Positions 52,316-61,215 of a DNA stretch of 64,000 nucleotides are shown here, one piece after another. Below the pieces are notes generated by a model. It ran no database searches. It was not told the DNA's origin and saw only the letters and a program-made list of their open reading frames with translations. Positions within the stretch are counted from its first letter, which is position 1, and each line of letters starts with the position of its first letter. Source of the stretch: CAWJPY01 sp963844865. Its GTDB lineage: Bacteria > Acidobacteriota > Thermoanaerobaculia > Thermoanaerobaculales > Sulfomarinibacteraceae. Location of the stretch: the NCBI GenBank assembly GCA_963844865.1, contig CAWJPY010000009.1:1-64000 (forward strand), in the 5' to 3' direction. Made by a program: the position numbers and the translations under genes.

Positions 52316-53620
52316 TCAACCTGCGGTCCGGGACCTCGGCTGGGTGGGCGGCTCCCCCGCGCTCTTGAGCCGGTACAGCATCTCTCCGGCCCGTCGGACG
52401 AGCAGGATCCCCTCCTTCTCGCGGTCGGCCCACACCTCGGGGACGACGGTGGCCGGGTCCAGGTACCCGAGCCCGATCCGTTCGCACCGCTCGCGCGGGA
52501 TGCCGGTGGCCAAGGTGACCCGGATCCGCGGCCGCTCGACGCCGCTCTCATAGGTGCCGTCGCCGCACAGGTGGGTGGAGTGCGCGAGGACGCCCCAGGG
52601 GCGGTCCCGGTACCGTTCCCAGTTGGCGAGGAAGAAGTCACGGACGTGATAGCCGATCTCCTCGAGGTGACGGCCGTGGACCCGGGACACCTCGCGGACA
52701 TGGGGCGCGTACAGCACCACCTCACCCCCGTCCTCGATCACTCCCTCGAGCTTGTACATCCCCTTGGCCGCGGTCCACAGGTCCTCGTACATCTCCGGGA
52801 TCACCGACAGCACGCGCCGGAAGGGCCGCTCCACCTCGACGATATCGAGCTCGGCTGCGAGGCGTGCGGCCTCCCGCCAGGCCTCGGTCATGGAGCCGAT
52901 CGAGAGCCCGTGCAGCTCCGGGCCATGCATGACGAGTGCGATGCAGGACCGTGGCGTCGGGATCAGCTCCGCGGACCGGTCGATGAGCCGGCGAACGGGA
53001 GTGTCCGCCACACCGATGATGCTGCGGCAGGTGAGGAGGGCGCCCAGCCAGTGGGTGACGTCGATGATCTCCGGGCCGGCGACGCCGGGAACGAAGTACT
53101 TGTTGCCGCCGGAGAACCCGGCGACCTCGTGGGGGAAGACCGGACCGAGAACGAGGAGGCGATCGTAGGGCGAACCGCCCGCCGCGCCGCATACCAGCCG
53201 ATTCAGACGGACGGGAACCTCGATGGACAGCCGTCCCTGGCTGGCCTCGGCGATCTCCGCCGCCGGGATCGTTCCGATGGTCGTGAAGGTCTCGGGCAGA
53301 TCCCATCGATGATTGAAGACCCGTGACGACTGGGCCGCTCCGGAGCGTACCGGCACGCCGAGGAGACCGCTCAGGGCCAAGTCGGTCATGGGCGGGTGGG
53401 TCCCGAGTGCCACCAGGTAGTCCAAGGCCGCCACCCGTCCCGCGAGCAGCTCCTGGAGGAGCCCGAAGAACAGGGGGATCGGAGCGGTTCGGGTGCCGTC
53501 GGGGATGACCACGAGCACCCTGTGGCCGTCGAGCCCGAGCTCGGAGATGCCCCGGGCGAGGGCCGATCCGACCTCGGCGTCGGTCAGTGGGCCCTTCCGC
53601 CGGCTCAGCCCGATGGTCAT
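52316..53620 (-). CDS. LarA-type nickel-pincer racemase/epimerase
   Basis: A 434-residue member of the LarA superfamily, enzymes that invert the alpha-carbon of a hydroxyacid using a nickel-pincer nucleotide. The key residues match in order and spacing: PDGTRTAP with Arg44, GTHPPM with His75, and GPVFPHEVAGFSGGNK with His164 and Lys174 ten residues apart, as for His174 and Lys184 of lactate racemase. Characterised relatives include a D-gluconate 2-epimerase. In this operon the natural hydroxyacid would be D-mannonate, the product of the upstream fructuronate reductase, whose C2 epimer is D-gluconate. LarB/C/E cofactor genes are not in the window. ATG at 53620; 34 bp from the HAD gene. Confidence 0.8.
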   Translation of the reverse strand: MTIGLSRRKGPLTDAEVGSALARGISELGLDGHRVLVVIPDGTRTAPIPLFFGLLQELLAGRVAALDYLVALGTHPPMTDLALSGLLGVPVRSGAAQSSRVFNHRWDLPETFTTIGTIPAAEIAEASQGRLSIEVPVRLNRLVCGAAGGSPYDRLLVLGPVFPHEVAGFSGGNKYFVPGVAGPEIIDVTHWLGALLTCRSIIGVADTPVRRLIDRSAELIPTPRSCIALVMHGPELHGLSIGSMTEAWREAARLAAELDIVEVERPFRRVLSVIPEMYEDLWTAAKGMYKLEGVIEDGGEVVLYAPHVREVSRVHGRHLEEIGYHVRDFFLANWERYRDRPWGVLAHSTHLCGDGTYESGVERPRIRVTLATGIPRERCERIGLGYLDPATVVPEVWADREKEGILLVRRAGEMLYRLKSAGEPPTQPRSRTAG

Positions 53621-53654
53621 GGCTCCACGTCCCCGGCTGGTGCGCCGGCGCTGC

Positions 53655-54551
53655 TCACCGCCACGGCGGATCCTTGGGCAGGTGCGTCTCGAACTCCCGG
53701 ATCAGGGAGCCCTCGTAGGTGCCGGCGTAGTCGCCCCGCAGGAAGCGATGCATCGCCTCGTCGTGGAAGCGCCGCCACGACGCCTCCTCGTGGCCCGGGT
53801 TGATGGGGTAGAAGAGGGCGCCGTTGGCCCGCGCCGCCTTCATGTCGCCCGGGGCATCGCCGATCATCAGGATGCGCTGGGGCGGGTACCTGCCAAATGC
53901 CGCCAGCTCGAGGTGGCGGGCCTTCTTGCCCTGCTCCTGGCCGGCGATGGCGCGCACCAGGGGCGCGAGATCATGCTCCTGCCACTCCCGGGTCAGGGCC
54001 TCGACCGGCGTGGCGGAGACGACGATCATGTCGGCGTGGTCGGCGAGGGCGGTCAAACTCTCCCGCACCCAGGGGAAGGGGGGGACGCCGTGCACCATGT
54101 CCGCGACCGCCGCGTTCACCGCCGTGGTCCAGGCCAGGGCGGTGTCGAGCTCGGGATCGGGCGCGCCGGCCATGTATCGCATCAGGCCGTCGTTGCTCTT
54201 GGGGAAGGCGTCGTCAGCGATGAACTCCCGCAGCCGTGGGACCTGCGGCGGCTCGACGCCGCGCGCCTGGACCTCGTCGCGCTCGCGCAGGAGGTCGAAG
54301 ACCATGACCAGCGCCGGCCAGCGGTTGACCCCGCGCCACCTCGAGTACAGGTTCACGAACTCGGCCGCTTCGCGGGCGTACTTGGAGACCGCCTGCAGCC
54401 CCCAGTGCCGGATGATGGCCGGGATGAAGCATTCCTTGTGCTTGATCTCCATGGTGTCGAAGGTGCAGCCGTCCGAGTCGATGCCAACGAAGAAGTCGTG
54501 TCTCGGTTCGAGGGCGTCAAGTGCCGGGCTCGCGGTCCCTTGGTCGGTCAT
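53655..54551 (-). CDS. HAD-superfamily hydrolase
   Basis: A 298-residue cytoplasmic HAD hydrolase, probably a phosphatase. Motif I is GIDSDGCTFDTM (nucleophile Asp25 and acid Asp27), motif II VVSATPVEAL, motif III with the Lys in GKKARHLEL, and motif IV MIGDAPGDMKAA. A large cap of about 120 residues lies between I and II. The specific substrate is not readable from sequence. Its position between the SDR and the LarA-like gene suggests a phosphorylated inositol or sugar-acid derivative, and it would fit dephosphorylation after import by the OPA-type transporter. Confidence 0.75.
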   Translation of the reverse strand: MTDQGTASPALDALEPRHDFFVGIDSDGCTFDTMEIKHKECFIPAIIRHWGLQAVSKYAREAAEFVNLYSRWRGVNRWPALVMVFDLLRERDEVQARGVEPPQVPRLREFIADDAFPKSNDGLMRYMAGAPDPELDTALAWTTAVNAAVADMVHGVPPFPWVRESLTALADHADMIVVSATPVEALTREWQEHDLAPLVRAIAGQEQGKKARHLELAAFGRYPPQRILMIGDAPGDMKAARANGALFYPINPGHEEASWRRFHDEAMHRFLRGDYAGTYEGSLIREFETHLPKDPPWR

Positions 54552-54576
54552 CGCTCGCTCCTCCCTCGGCTCACGC

Positions 54577-55410
54577 CTACACCCCGCTGAAGGCGGAGAA
54601 CCCGCCGTCGACGGGGACCACCACGCCGGTCACGAACGAGGACGCCTCGGACAGGAGCCACAGAGCCGTACCCACGAGGTCCCTGGGCTCGCCGAAGCGA
54701 CCCATCGGCGTGTGGGCGATGATCGCCGTGCCGCGCTCGGTGAGCGCGCCCGCGTCCTCGTCCAGCAGCAGGAAGCGGTTCTGCTCGGTGACGAAGAACC
54801 CGGGCGCGAGGGCGTTGACCCTGATGGCGGGCGAGTACTCCTGCGCCATGTGCACCGCCAGCCACTGCGTGAAGTTGCTCACCGCCGCCTTGGCCGCGGA
54901 GTAGGCGGGGATCCTGGTCAGGGGGCGGAGGGCGTTCATGGACGAGATGTTGAGAACCACGCCGCTGCCGCGGTCCGCCATGGCACGGCCGAAGATCTGG
55001 CACGCGAGCACGGTACCGAGGAAGTTCAGGTCGGTGACGAAGCGCAGGGCTTCGACGGGGAGATCGAAGAACGGGAGGTCGGGTCGGGTGGTGGCCTCAG
55101 AGGCGTTGCCGCCGGCGGCGTTGACCAGGATGTCCACCGGGCCCAGCTGCGACTCGACATCCTCCCGAGCCTGAGCGAGGGCCTCTCGGGACAGGACGTC
55201 GCAGCCGAGGACGAGGGAGCGTCCGGCCCTGCGCTCCAGCCGCGGCCGGAGCGTGTCGCCCGCGCTCGGGTCGAGGTCGAGGATCGCCACCTCGGCGCCG
55301 CGGCCGGCCATCGCGCACGCGATCTCCCCGCCGAGAATGCCGGCGCCTCCGGTGACGACCGCCACCCGCCCGCCGAGGTTAAAGAGATCGGCGTCGGCGT
55401 GAGGATTCAC
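54577..55410 (-). CDS. uxuB: SDR-type D-mannonate oxidoreductase (fructuronate reductase)
   Basis: D-fructuronate + NADH to D-mannonate. A 277-residue SDR with nucleotide loop TGGAGILG (20-27), NAAG (97-100), Ser156 and YSAAK (Tyr170, Lys174). The extended signatures AGGNASEATT, ISSMNALRPLTRIPAYSAAK and the C-terminal SSFVTGVVVPVDGGFSAFSGV are those of the B. subtilis YjmF-type UxuB, not the classical long UxuB. GTG at 55410 follows GGAGGTGACAG. It sits between the UxaE gene, which makes fructuronate, and the HAD/LarA genes that may act on mannonate. No mannonate dehydratase (UxuA) is seen in the window. Confidence 0.85.
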   Translation of the reverse strand: MNPHADADLFNLGGRVAVVTGGAGILGGEIACAMAGRGAEVAILDLDPSAGDTLRPRLERRAGRSLVLGCDVLSREALAQAREDVESQLGPVDILVNAAGGNASEATTRPDLPFFDLPVEALRFVTDLNFLGTVLACQIFGRAMADRGSGVVLNISSMNALRPLTRIPAYSAAKAAVSNFTQWLAVHMAQEYSPAIRVNALAPGFFVTEQNRFLLLDEDAGALTERGTAIIAHTPMGRFGEPRDLVGTALWLLSEASSFVTGVVVPVDGGFSAFSGV

Positions 55411-55457
55411 CTGTCACCTCCCCTTCGGTTGGGACGCGAGACCGTGCCGATGGCGGT

Positions 55458-56963
55458 TCACGTCGGCCCCCCACCGGGTCCGACGAACGGCGCCAGGTGA
55501 CGTGCCATGTGCACCTCCAGTCCCGAGCCGTAGATCTCCTCGTTGTCCTCCAGCTCCGCCAGGATGGAGCTGCGATACCGGTCCAGGACCGAACCGAAGG
55601 TCACGTGCAGCACCTGGCGTGCGTCGAACAGGTCGAGGAGGCCGACGAGCTCGTCATCGGCGAGGGCGGCTGCTGCCGGGACCTTCGCGATGTCGGCCGA
55701 CACGTGGTAGGTAGCCCGGTCGACAGGGTAGGCGTCCCGGGCCAGGTCCAGGATCTCCCGGAAAAGGTCGGGGTTGGTCCGCGCGATCGCCCGCAGCGCC
55801 TCCAGGAAGCTGGTTCCCGCCGTCTTCAGGTGGACGAGGGGCCCCGGCGATCGCCCCCGGCCGGCCGGGCTCCGCTCGGCCGCTATGGGATAGATGCTGA
55901 ACTTGTCGGAGCCCGAGTGCAGGCTCAGCTTGTACGGCCCGCACTGGCGCGCCACGGCGGCGTGGCGACCGAACTCGGTCGCGAAGACCCGCGCGTCGCC
56001 GAGGTAGTCCACACCCTTCTCGAAGCGACCCACGAAGCGGGGCGCCAGGCTCACCCAGCGCACCCCCAAGCGGCGCAGCTCGGTCGCGATGTAGAGGTGC
56101 TCGAGCACCGTGGTCGGCGACTCCGTCTCGTCCACCGAGATCTCGAGCTCGAAGTTCCGGCCCGCCAGGCGCGCCGAGAGGTGGCGAGCCATGGTGGCGG
56201 AGTGAGCAACGGCGCAGCCGTACTTGACCGCGGCCCGCCACAGGCGGCCGCGGTCGATCCTCAGCGGCTGACCTTCGACCTCGAGGGGCCGGGACAGGTA
56301 CCGCCTTTCGAGATCGCCCGGGCTGTCCTCCAGGGTCTCCCAGGGCAGTGCGGACACCTTGGCCTCGAGCTGCTCCGGCTCGGCGGGCACGGCGTCATCG
56401 ACGTGCGCCCCGGGGTCGATGGTGAACATGGTGTAGCCGGCCTCGATGAAGGGCTCGGCATCGGCGGGGGTCTTCAGGTGGTCGGCGTCGGCCCCCCAGG
56501 GACGCCGCCACCCGGCCTGGAGCACGCCCCAGGTGGCATCGTCCAGGACCTGCTGCGGGGTGCGGCCGGTGCGGGCGTTCTCCCGCACCGACTGTTGGGC
56601 GAACACGGGTGCGATGCGGTCCGATCCCCCCGGCACCCGCTGGATGGCGCGGATGTGGCCCGGTGTCGCCAGACCCAGCCGGTCCCCGAAGCCGGCGGAG
56701 GTGCGCAGGCCCAGGGTCGCCGGCCGCAGCCAGGGCACGAGCTCACGGAGAGCCGCCAGGTTCTCCGGCGAGGTGGGGCACAGGAGCAGTCCGCTGGGGC
56801 CGTGGGGCTCGCCCGTGAACGATCCGAGCTCCCCTGCGACGCCCAGCAGCCTGGTGCCGTCCGCCCGCTTCACGAGGAGCACCCTCCCCCGGTCCAGCTC
56901 GACCACCGAGTCGCGTTCCACGGTGGCGCCGTCCAGGCTGTCGATGCGTCCTTCCAGGTTCAT
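55458..56963 (-). CDS. uxaE: Tagaturonate epimerase (UxaE family)
   Basis: D-tagaturonate to D-fructuronate by inversion at C3, the step that joins the inositol branch to the glucuronate-type route. A 501-residue member of the UxaE family. ATG at 56963 overlaps the stop of IolO (ATGA), so the two enzymes that act in succession are translationally coupled. Landmarks are FGDRLGLATPGHI, GADADHLKTP, YTMFTIDPGAHVDD, LHSGSDKFSIYPI, HLKTAGTSFLEALRA and ATYHVSADI. His and Asp residues in these stretches are candidates for the metal site. The family was defined in Thermotoga maritima. Confidence 0.87.
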   Translation of the reverse strand: MNLEGRIDSLDGATVERDSVVELDRGRVLLVKRADGTRLLGVAGELGSFTGEPHGPSGLLLCPTSPENLAALRELVPWLRPATLGLRTSAGFGDRLGLATPGHIRAIQRVPGGSDRIAPVFAQQSVRENARTGRTPQQVLDDATWGVLQAGWRRPWGADADHLKTPADAEPFIEAGYTMFTIDPGAHVDDAVPAEPEQLEAKVSALPWETLEDSPGDLERRYLSRPLEVEGQPLRIDRGRLWRAAVKYGCAVAHSATMARHLSARLAGRNFELEISVDETESPTTVLEHLYIATELRRLGVRWVSLAPRFVGRFEKGVDYLGDARVFATEFGRHAAVARQCGPYKLSLHSGSDKFSIYPIAAERSPAGRGRSPGPLVHLKTAGTSFLEALRAIARTNPDLFREILDLARDAYPVDRATYHVSADIAKVPAAAALADDELVGLLDLFDARQVLHVTFGSVLDRYRSSILAELEDNEEIYGSGLEVHMARHLAPFVGPGGGPT

Positions 56964-57784
56964 GCGCACTTCCCGTCGGGTCGGCAGGTCTGGAGGTGAC
57001 GGATGGCGCGCGCGGCGGCCGTGTCGGGGTCGGGCCGCGGCAGGAACTCGCCCGAGACGAACCCCCCATACCCCGTGTCCGAAAGGGTTGTCAGAATGCG
57101 TCCGAAGTCGATGTGGCCGGCTCCCGGGTACCAGCGGTTCGAGTCGGCCACGTGGAAGTGGAAGATCCGCTCGCCGGCCGCCGAGATGGCGGCCTCGATG
57201 TCCGGCTCCTCGATGTTCATGTGGAAGGTGTCCAGCAGCAGGCCGAAGTTGTCCAGACCCACCTCTTCGGCCAGCCGGAGACCGTCGGACGTCGTGTGGA
57301 CGAGATCGGTCTCGTAGCGGTTGAGTGGCTCCAGGGCCAGGCGGACGCCGCTCCCCGCGGCGGCCGCGGCACACTCCCGGATCGCCTCCACCAGGTACTC
57401 CATGGACTGCTGGTGGCTCTGGCCCTCGGGGGTGATGCCCCGGATCAGACCCAGGATGACCACCGCCCGCAGCCGCGCCGCCAGGGGGATGTGGCTCACG
57501 ATCCTGTCGACGGCGGCGCGGCGGACGGCAGGGTCGCCGCTGGTGAAGGACAGGCCTTCCTCGCCCCAGGCCTGGCCGGTGCCGATGGCCGGGGCGACGA
57601 GACCGTGCGAGGAGAGAACGCGCACGATCTCGTCGCCGTCCACGAGCCGCGGGTCCCGGATGGCGAGCTCGACGCCGTCGTACCCCCAGCCGGCGATTCT
57701 GGCGATGCCGGCCTCCATGTCACCCTTGAGGGCCACCGCCTCGAAGGCGGCGGCGTGGGTGGAGAGGACCAGGCTCAGCTTCAT
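56960..57784 (-). CDS. iolO: 5-keto-L-gluconate epimerase (IolO-like)
   Basis: Proposed to convert 5-keto-L-gluconate to D-tagaturonate. A 274-residue xylose-isomerase-like TIM barrel. Signs of the fold: YDGVELAIRDP, VILGLIRGITPEGQ, LALEPLNRYETD (Glu metal ligand), LLDTFHMNIEE (Asp and His), FHFHVADSNRWYPGAGHID and the closing FVSGEFLPRPD (Glu). It starts on an ATG sharing one base with the stop of the hydrolase gene (TAATG) and overlaps uxaE at the other end. Sequence alone cannot separate IolO from other sugar-phosphate isomerases; the gene order gives the assignment. Confidence 0.8.
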   Translation of the reverse strand: MKLSLVLSTHAAAFEAVALKGDMEAGIARIAGWGYDGVELAIRDPRLVDGDEIVRVLSSHGLVAPAIGTGQAWGEEGLSFTSGDPAVRRAAVDRIVSHIPLAARLRAVVILGLIRGITPEGQSHQQSMEYLVEAIRECAAAAAGSGVRLALEPLNRYETDLVHTTSDGLRLAEEVGLDNFGLLLDTFHMNIEEPDIEAAISAAGERIFHFHVADSNRWYPGAGHIDFGRILTTLSDTGYGGFVSGEFLPRPDPDTAAARAIRHLQTCRPDGKCA

Positions 57785-58909
57785 TACGAGTCCGTGCCCT
57801 GGCCGATGCGCGGCAGCGCGTACACCGGCTTCCAGCCCGGGCTGAGCGGCTCCCGCAGGTAGGGCTCCATGTCGGCGGCGGTGCGCAGCGTCACCTCCTC
57901 GACGGGGGGCACCGTGCCGGCCGGGAAGGCCTCCAGGATCTGATCGTTGAGCAGGGTCAGGTAGCGCAGGATCGCCGCCACCGGCCGCTTGGCCTTGGCG
58001 GCGGTGCCGTGGGTCGCCTTGCCGACGACGCCCTCGGGGGTCGCCGCGATCTCGATGGCGAAGTGGCCCTCGCCCTCGGACCAGCGGCTGGGCCGGCTGA
58101 AGGGGTCGACCGACTTGTCGAAGTGCCCGTCGGGCAGGTAGCCCTTGCCCTCGGTGTCCACCGCGTAGGCCATGTCGACCATGTCCGGATGGAGGAGCAG
58201 TCCGAGGGAGGTCTCGGATTCGTCGGCGTGGACGAAGTTGGTGTCCATGCGGCCGCCCTTGGGGGCCGGTGCGGAAGAACTCGCGGACGGCGCGGTGCCA
58301 GTCGATGACGCGGAAGATGCCGGGGAGCTGGTACCGCTTCTGGAACTGCTGGATCGCCGACTCGAGCATCCACAGGTGGCCGTGGTTGTTGATGATGATC
58401 TGCTTGCGGAAGCCGTCGTTCCAGAGGCCCAGCATGACGTCGATCATGAGCTCGCGGGCGACGTTCTCGCGCACGATGACGGTGCCCGGCATGCCCAGGT
58501 GGTGGTACGGGTGCGAGCCGTAGTTGAGGGGCGGCAGGGCCAGGTTGACGGGCGCCCCGCGCTTGGCCGTGAAGCGTCGCAGGCCCTCCAGGATCTGGCT
58601 CACGTACAGCGTGTCGGAGGCGCTCGGCAGGTGCCGGCCGTGGAGCTCGGTGCAGCCCACGGGGATGAACACGATGTCGTTCTGGCGGCGGTTGGCCTCG
58701 ACCTGGTGGCGCACGGTGGTCTGGATGTAGGAGCCCGGCTTGCCCCACTCGCACGGCGAGGGGATGCCGTAGTCGGAGAGGATGGCGTCGATCTCCTCGT
58801 CGGAAGCGTCCCACACCTCTTTCTTGCAGCGTCCGACCGTGTTGTCCTCGAAGAAGAGGTCGGGCTGGTCGGTGGGTAGTTGACGGGGGTTTTCGGAAGC
58901 GTCTGACAT
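57784..58909 (-). CDS. iolN: Diketo-inositol hydrolase (IolN-like), one indel
   Basis: Opens the ring of 3-dehydro-scyllo-inosose (diketo-inositol) to a keto-gluconate. Creatininase-fold protein of about 374 residues after repair. AAGGAGAACGCC precedes the ATG at 58909. Metal and active-site segments: VGCTELHGRHLPSASD, NYGSHPYHHLG and INNHGHLWMLE, then KGGRMDTNFVHADESETS and ATPEGVVGKATHG after the break. The frame breaks at an extra C in the run 58261-58265 (HRAVREFFRTGP to KGGRMDTNF); removing one base restores the family's sequence. The upstream Gfo/Idh gene runs into this one without a stop codon. Confidence 0.85.
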
Positions 58910-59992
58910 GGCGTTCTCCTTGAAGTCTCCTCGAGACGTTGTCGCCGACTCGTCCTGATGATGGTCGCCGGCGACGCCCTCGGGCGTGCCCAGCTCCACC
59001 GGAAGCCCGGTCTGGATCGAGTGCCGTGCCGCGAGAGCCACGTTGACCGTGGCCCTGGCGTCACGTGCGCTCACCGGCGGTTCTCTGTCCTCCCGGACGC
59101 AGTCCACGAAGGACTGCAGCATGGTGACGAAGGCCTCCGACATGCGGTCGGGGGTGGTGTGCGCCATGTCGTGGTGGACGCCGCGACGGTCGAGCAGGCG
59201 GACGGGTGTCTGCCGGAACCTGCCGATCTGCACCGCACCCTCGTCACCGATGACCTCGCCGCGCAGGTCGTGGCCGTAGCGGGTGACCCGGCTCGCGGCC
59301 AGGGTGCCCATGGCGCCCCCCGCGAAACGGACGTTGACCACCGCGTTGTCCACATCCCCGACGGAGCGCACGCCGTCGTCGATCAAGGCGTCGCCCTCGC
59401 CGCAGACGCGGACGATCTCGTCGTCGAGGAGCCAGCGCCCGAGGTAGATGTCGTGGTACATGGAGTCCAGGATCAGGCCGCCCGAGACGGCGAGATCCGC
59501 GAAGTCGGGCGGTGGAGGATCCATGTCCCCGCTGAGCGCGCGGTAGAGGACGGGGCGGCCGATGGCGCCCTCGCTGATCATGCGACGCGCCTCCACGTAG
59601 CCCGAGTCGAACTGCCGGACATGGCCCAGCATGAGGGTGGTGCGGGCCTGCTCGACGGCGTCGATGGCACGGTCGCAGTCGGCGAGGCTCAGGGCCAGGG
59701 GCTTCTCGCACAGCACGGGCAGGCCCGCCGCGGCACAGCGCACGACGTTGTCCACGTGGGCCCAGGTCGAGCTCGCGATGACCGCGGCATCCAGCGGCTC
59801 ACTCTCGAGCAGTGCGTCCAGGTCGTCGTACACCCTGACCGGGCCGCACGCACGGTTCGCCGTCCGGGCACGCTCCGGGCTCGATGTGGTGACGGCGACG
59901 AGCCGCGCACCGCGCACCTGCCGGGCCAGGTGCTCGGCGTGGGTCAGCCCGATGCGACCCACTCCCACGACCGCGATGCGCAGCTCGTCCAC
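58910..59992 (-). CDS. Gfo/Idh/MocA dehydrogenase, in frame with IolN
   Basis: An NAD(P)-dependent sugar/inositol dehydrogenase of about 361 residues. The Rossmann domain starts IAVVGVGRIGLTHAEHLA, and EKPLAL near residue 97 is the catalytic Lys motif. The C-terminal half has VSGGLILDSMYHDIYLGRWLLDD and IGDEGAVQIG. GTG at 59992 follows GGGAGGGATC. It probably oxidises a second inositol isomer or does the IolG reaction itself, since another gene at the right edge is closer to canonical IolG. No stop codon is found between it and iolN in any of the three frames over the last 80 bases; the boundary given is the start of iolN. Confidence 0.8.
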
Positions 59993-60022
59993 GATCCCTC
60001 CCGGTGGTCTCCGTTCTCCGCT

Positions 60023-61181
60023 CTAGCTCGGGTGCACCATGATCTTGCCGTCCGAGCGCTCCACGGACTTCGCGATGGCGTCCACGGTCTGCGCCAGGTC
60101 GTAGTGGGCCGTGATGATCGGTCGCAGGTCGAGCCTGCCCGAGGCCACCAGGCGGATCACGTTGGGGAAGTTCTCGTGCCCGGAGTGGCCCTGGGCGCCG
60201 AAGGCCTGGGCGCGCCGGACCTGGAAGGACTCCAGGTACATGGGCACCCGTGCCGCCGCGCGGCCGATCTGGACCATCCGGCTGTTGATCGCCAGCGCCT
60301 TCTCCATCTCCGGGATGGAGATCTCGGGGACCCCGGCGGCCTCGACGTGGAAGTCGAAGCCCTGACCCTTGCTGAGCTCCATCATGACCTCGCTCGGGCT
60401 GACCTGGCGCGGGTCGTACACGAAGTCCGCCCCCACCGCCTTGGCCAGGTCGAGCCTCCTGGGCGAGACCTCGAAGGCGACGATCATGCCGGCGCCCGCC
60501 GCCTTGGCGAGGCCGATGGCTGCCAGCCCGATGGGGCCGGCGCCGAACACGTCGACGTAGTGCCCCGGCTTGAAGCCGCCCGCCCTGGTCGAACATGGCG
60601 TTGTAGGCCACGCACGAGGGCTCCGTCAGGGCTGCCACCTCGTAGGCCGCTTGCTCGCTGCCGAACCTCTCGGCGATGGCGTCGATCTTCCAGCAGAACT
60701 TCTCGTCGACGGCGATGAAGTTGGCGAACGCGCCGGGGATGGTGAAGCCGATCTCCTCGAGGTTGGTGCAGTGGTTCGGGTACCCGTTGCGACACGGGAT
60801 GCAACGCCCGCACCAGATCATCTCCTCGACGGTGACCATGTCGCCGACCGCGAGCTGGGTGACCTCCTTGCCGACCTCCACCACCTTCCCCGAGAACTCG
60901 TGCCCGAGGATGGTGGGGAACCTGGTGAGCCCGGGGTACAGGATGTAGCTGTCGTTGTCGGTCTCGTAGAAGTGCATGTCCGAGCCGCAGACGCCGCAGG
61001 CCTGGATCGCGAGCAGCACCTCCTGTGGGTCCGGGTCGGGATCGGGCCAGTCCCTGACCTCCAGCTTCGGATTGCGCCAGATGGCGTTGCCCGTGATCGC
61101 CTTGCCGGTCTCCTTCTCCCAGTCCGACACCGCGTAGCTCGGCTTCGGCTCCCACTTCGCATCAAGCACCATGCCTCTCAT
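60023..61181 (-). CDS. iolM: Zinc-dependent scyllo-inosose 3-dehydrogenase (IolM-like), one indel
   Basis: Oxidises scyllo-inosose to the diketo-inositol that IolN opens. A zinc alcohol dehydrogenase of about 385 residues. Catalytic zinc: CGVCGSDMHF and GHEFSGKVVEVG; structural zinc: WCGRCIPCRNGYPNHC; NAD site: FGAGPIGLAAIGLAKAAGA. One extra G at 60579-60581 breaks the frame just after NAMFDQGG; removing it gives GGFKPGHYVDVFGAGPIG. ATG at 61181 lies nine bases after AAGGAGG. The extended N-terminal leader (MRGMVLDAKWEPKPSY) is typical of the Thermotoga-type enzyme. 30 bp to the next gene. Confidence 0.84.
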
Positions 61182-61215
61182 TTGCGATGCCCTCCTTAGT
61201 CTTTCTCGGAGCGCT

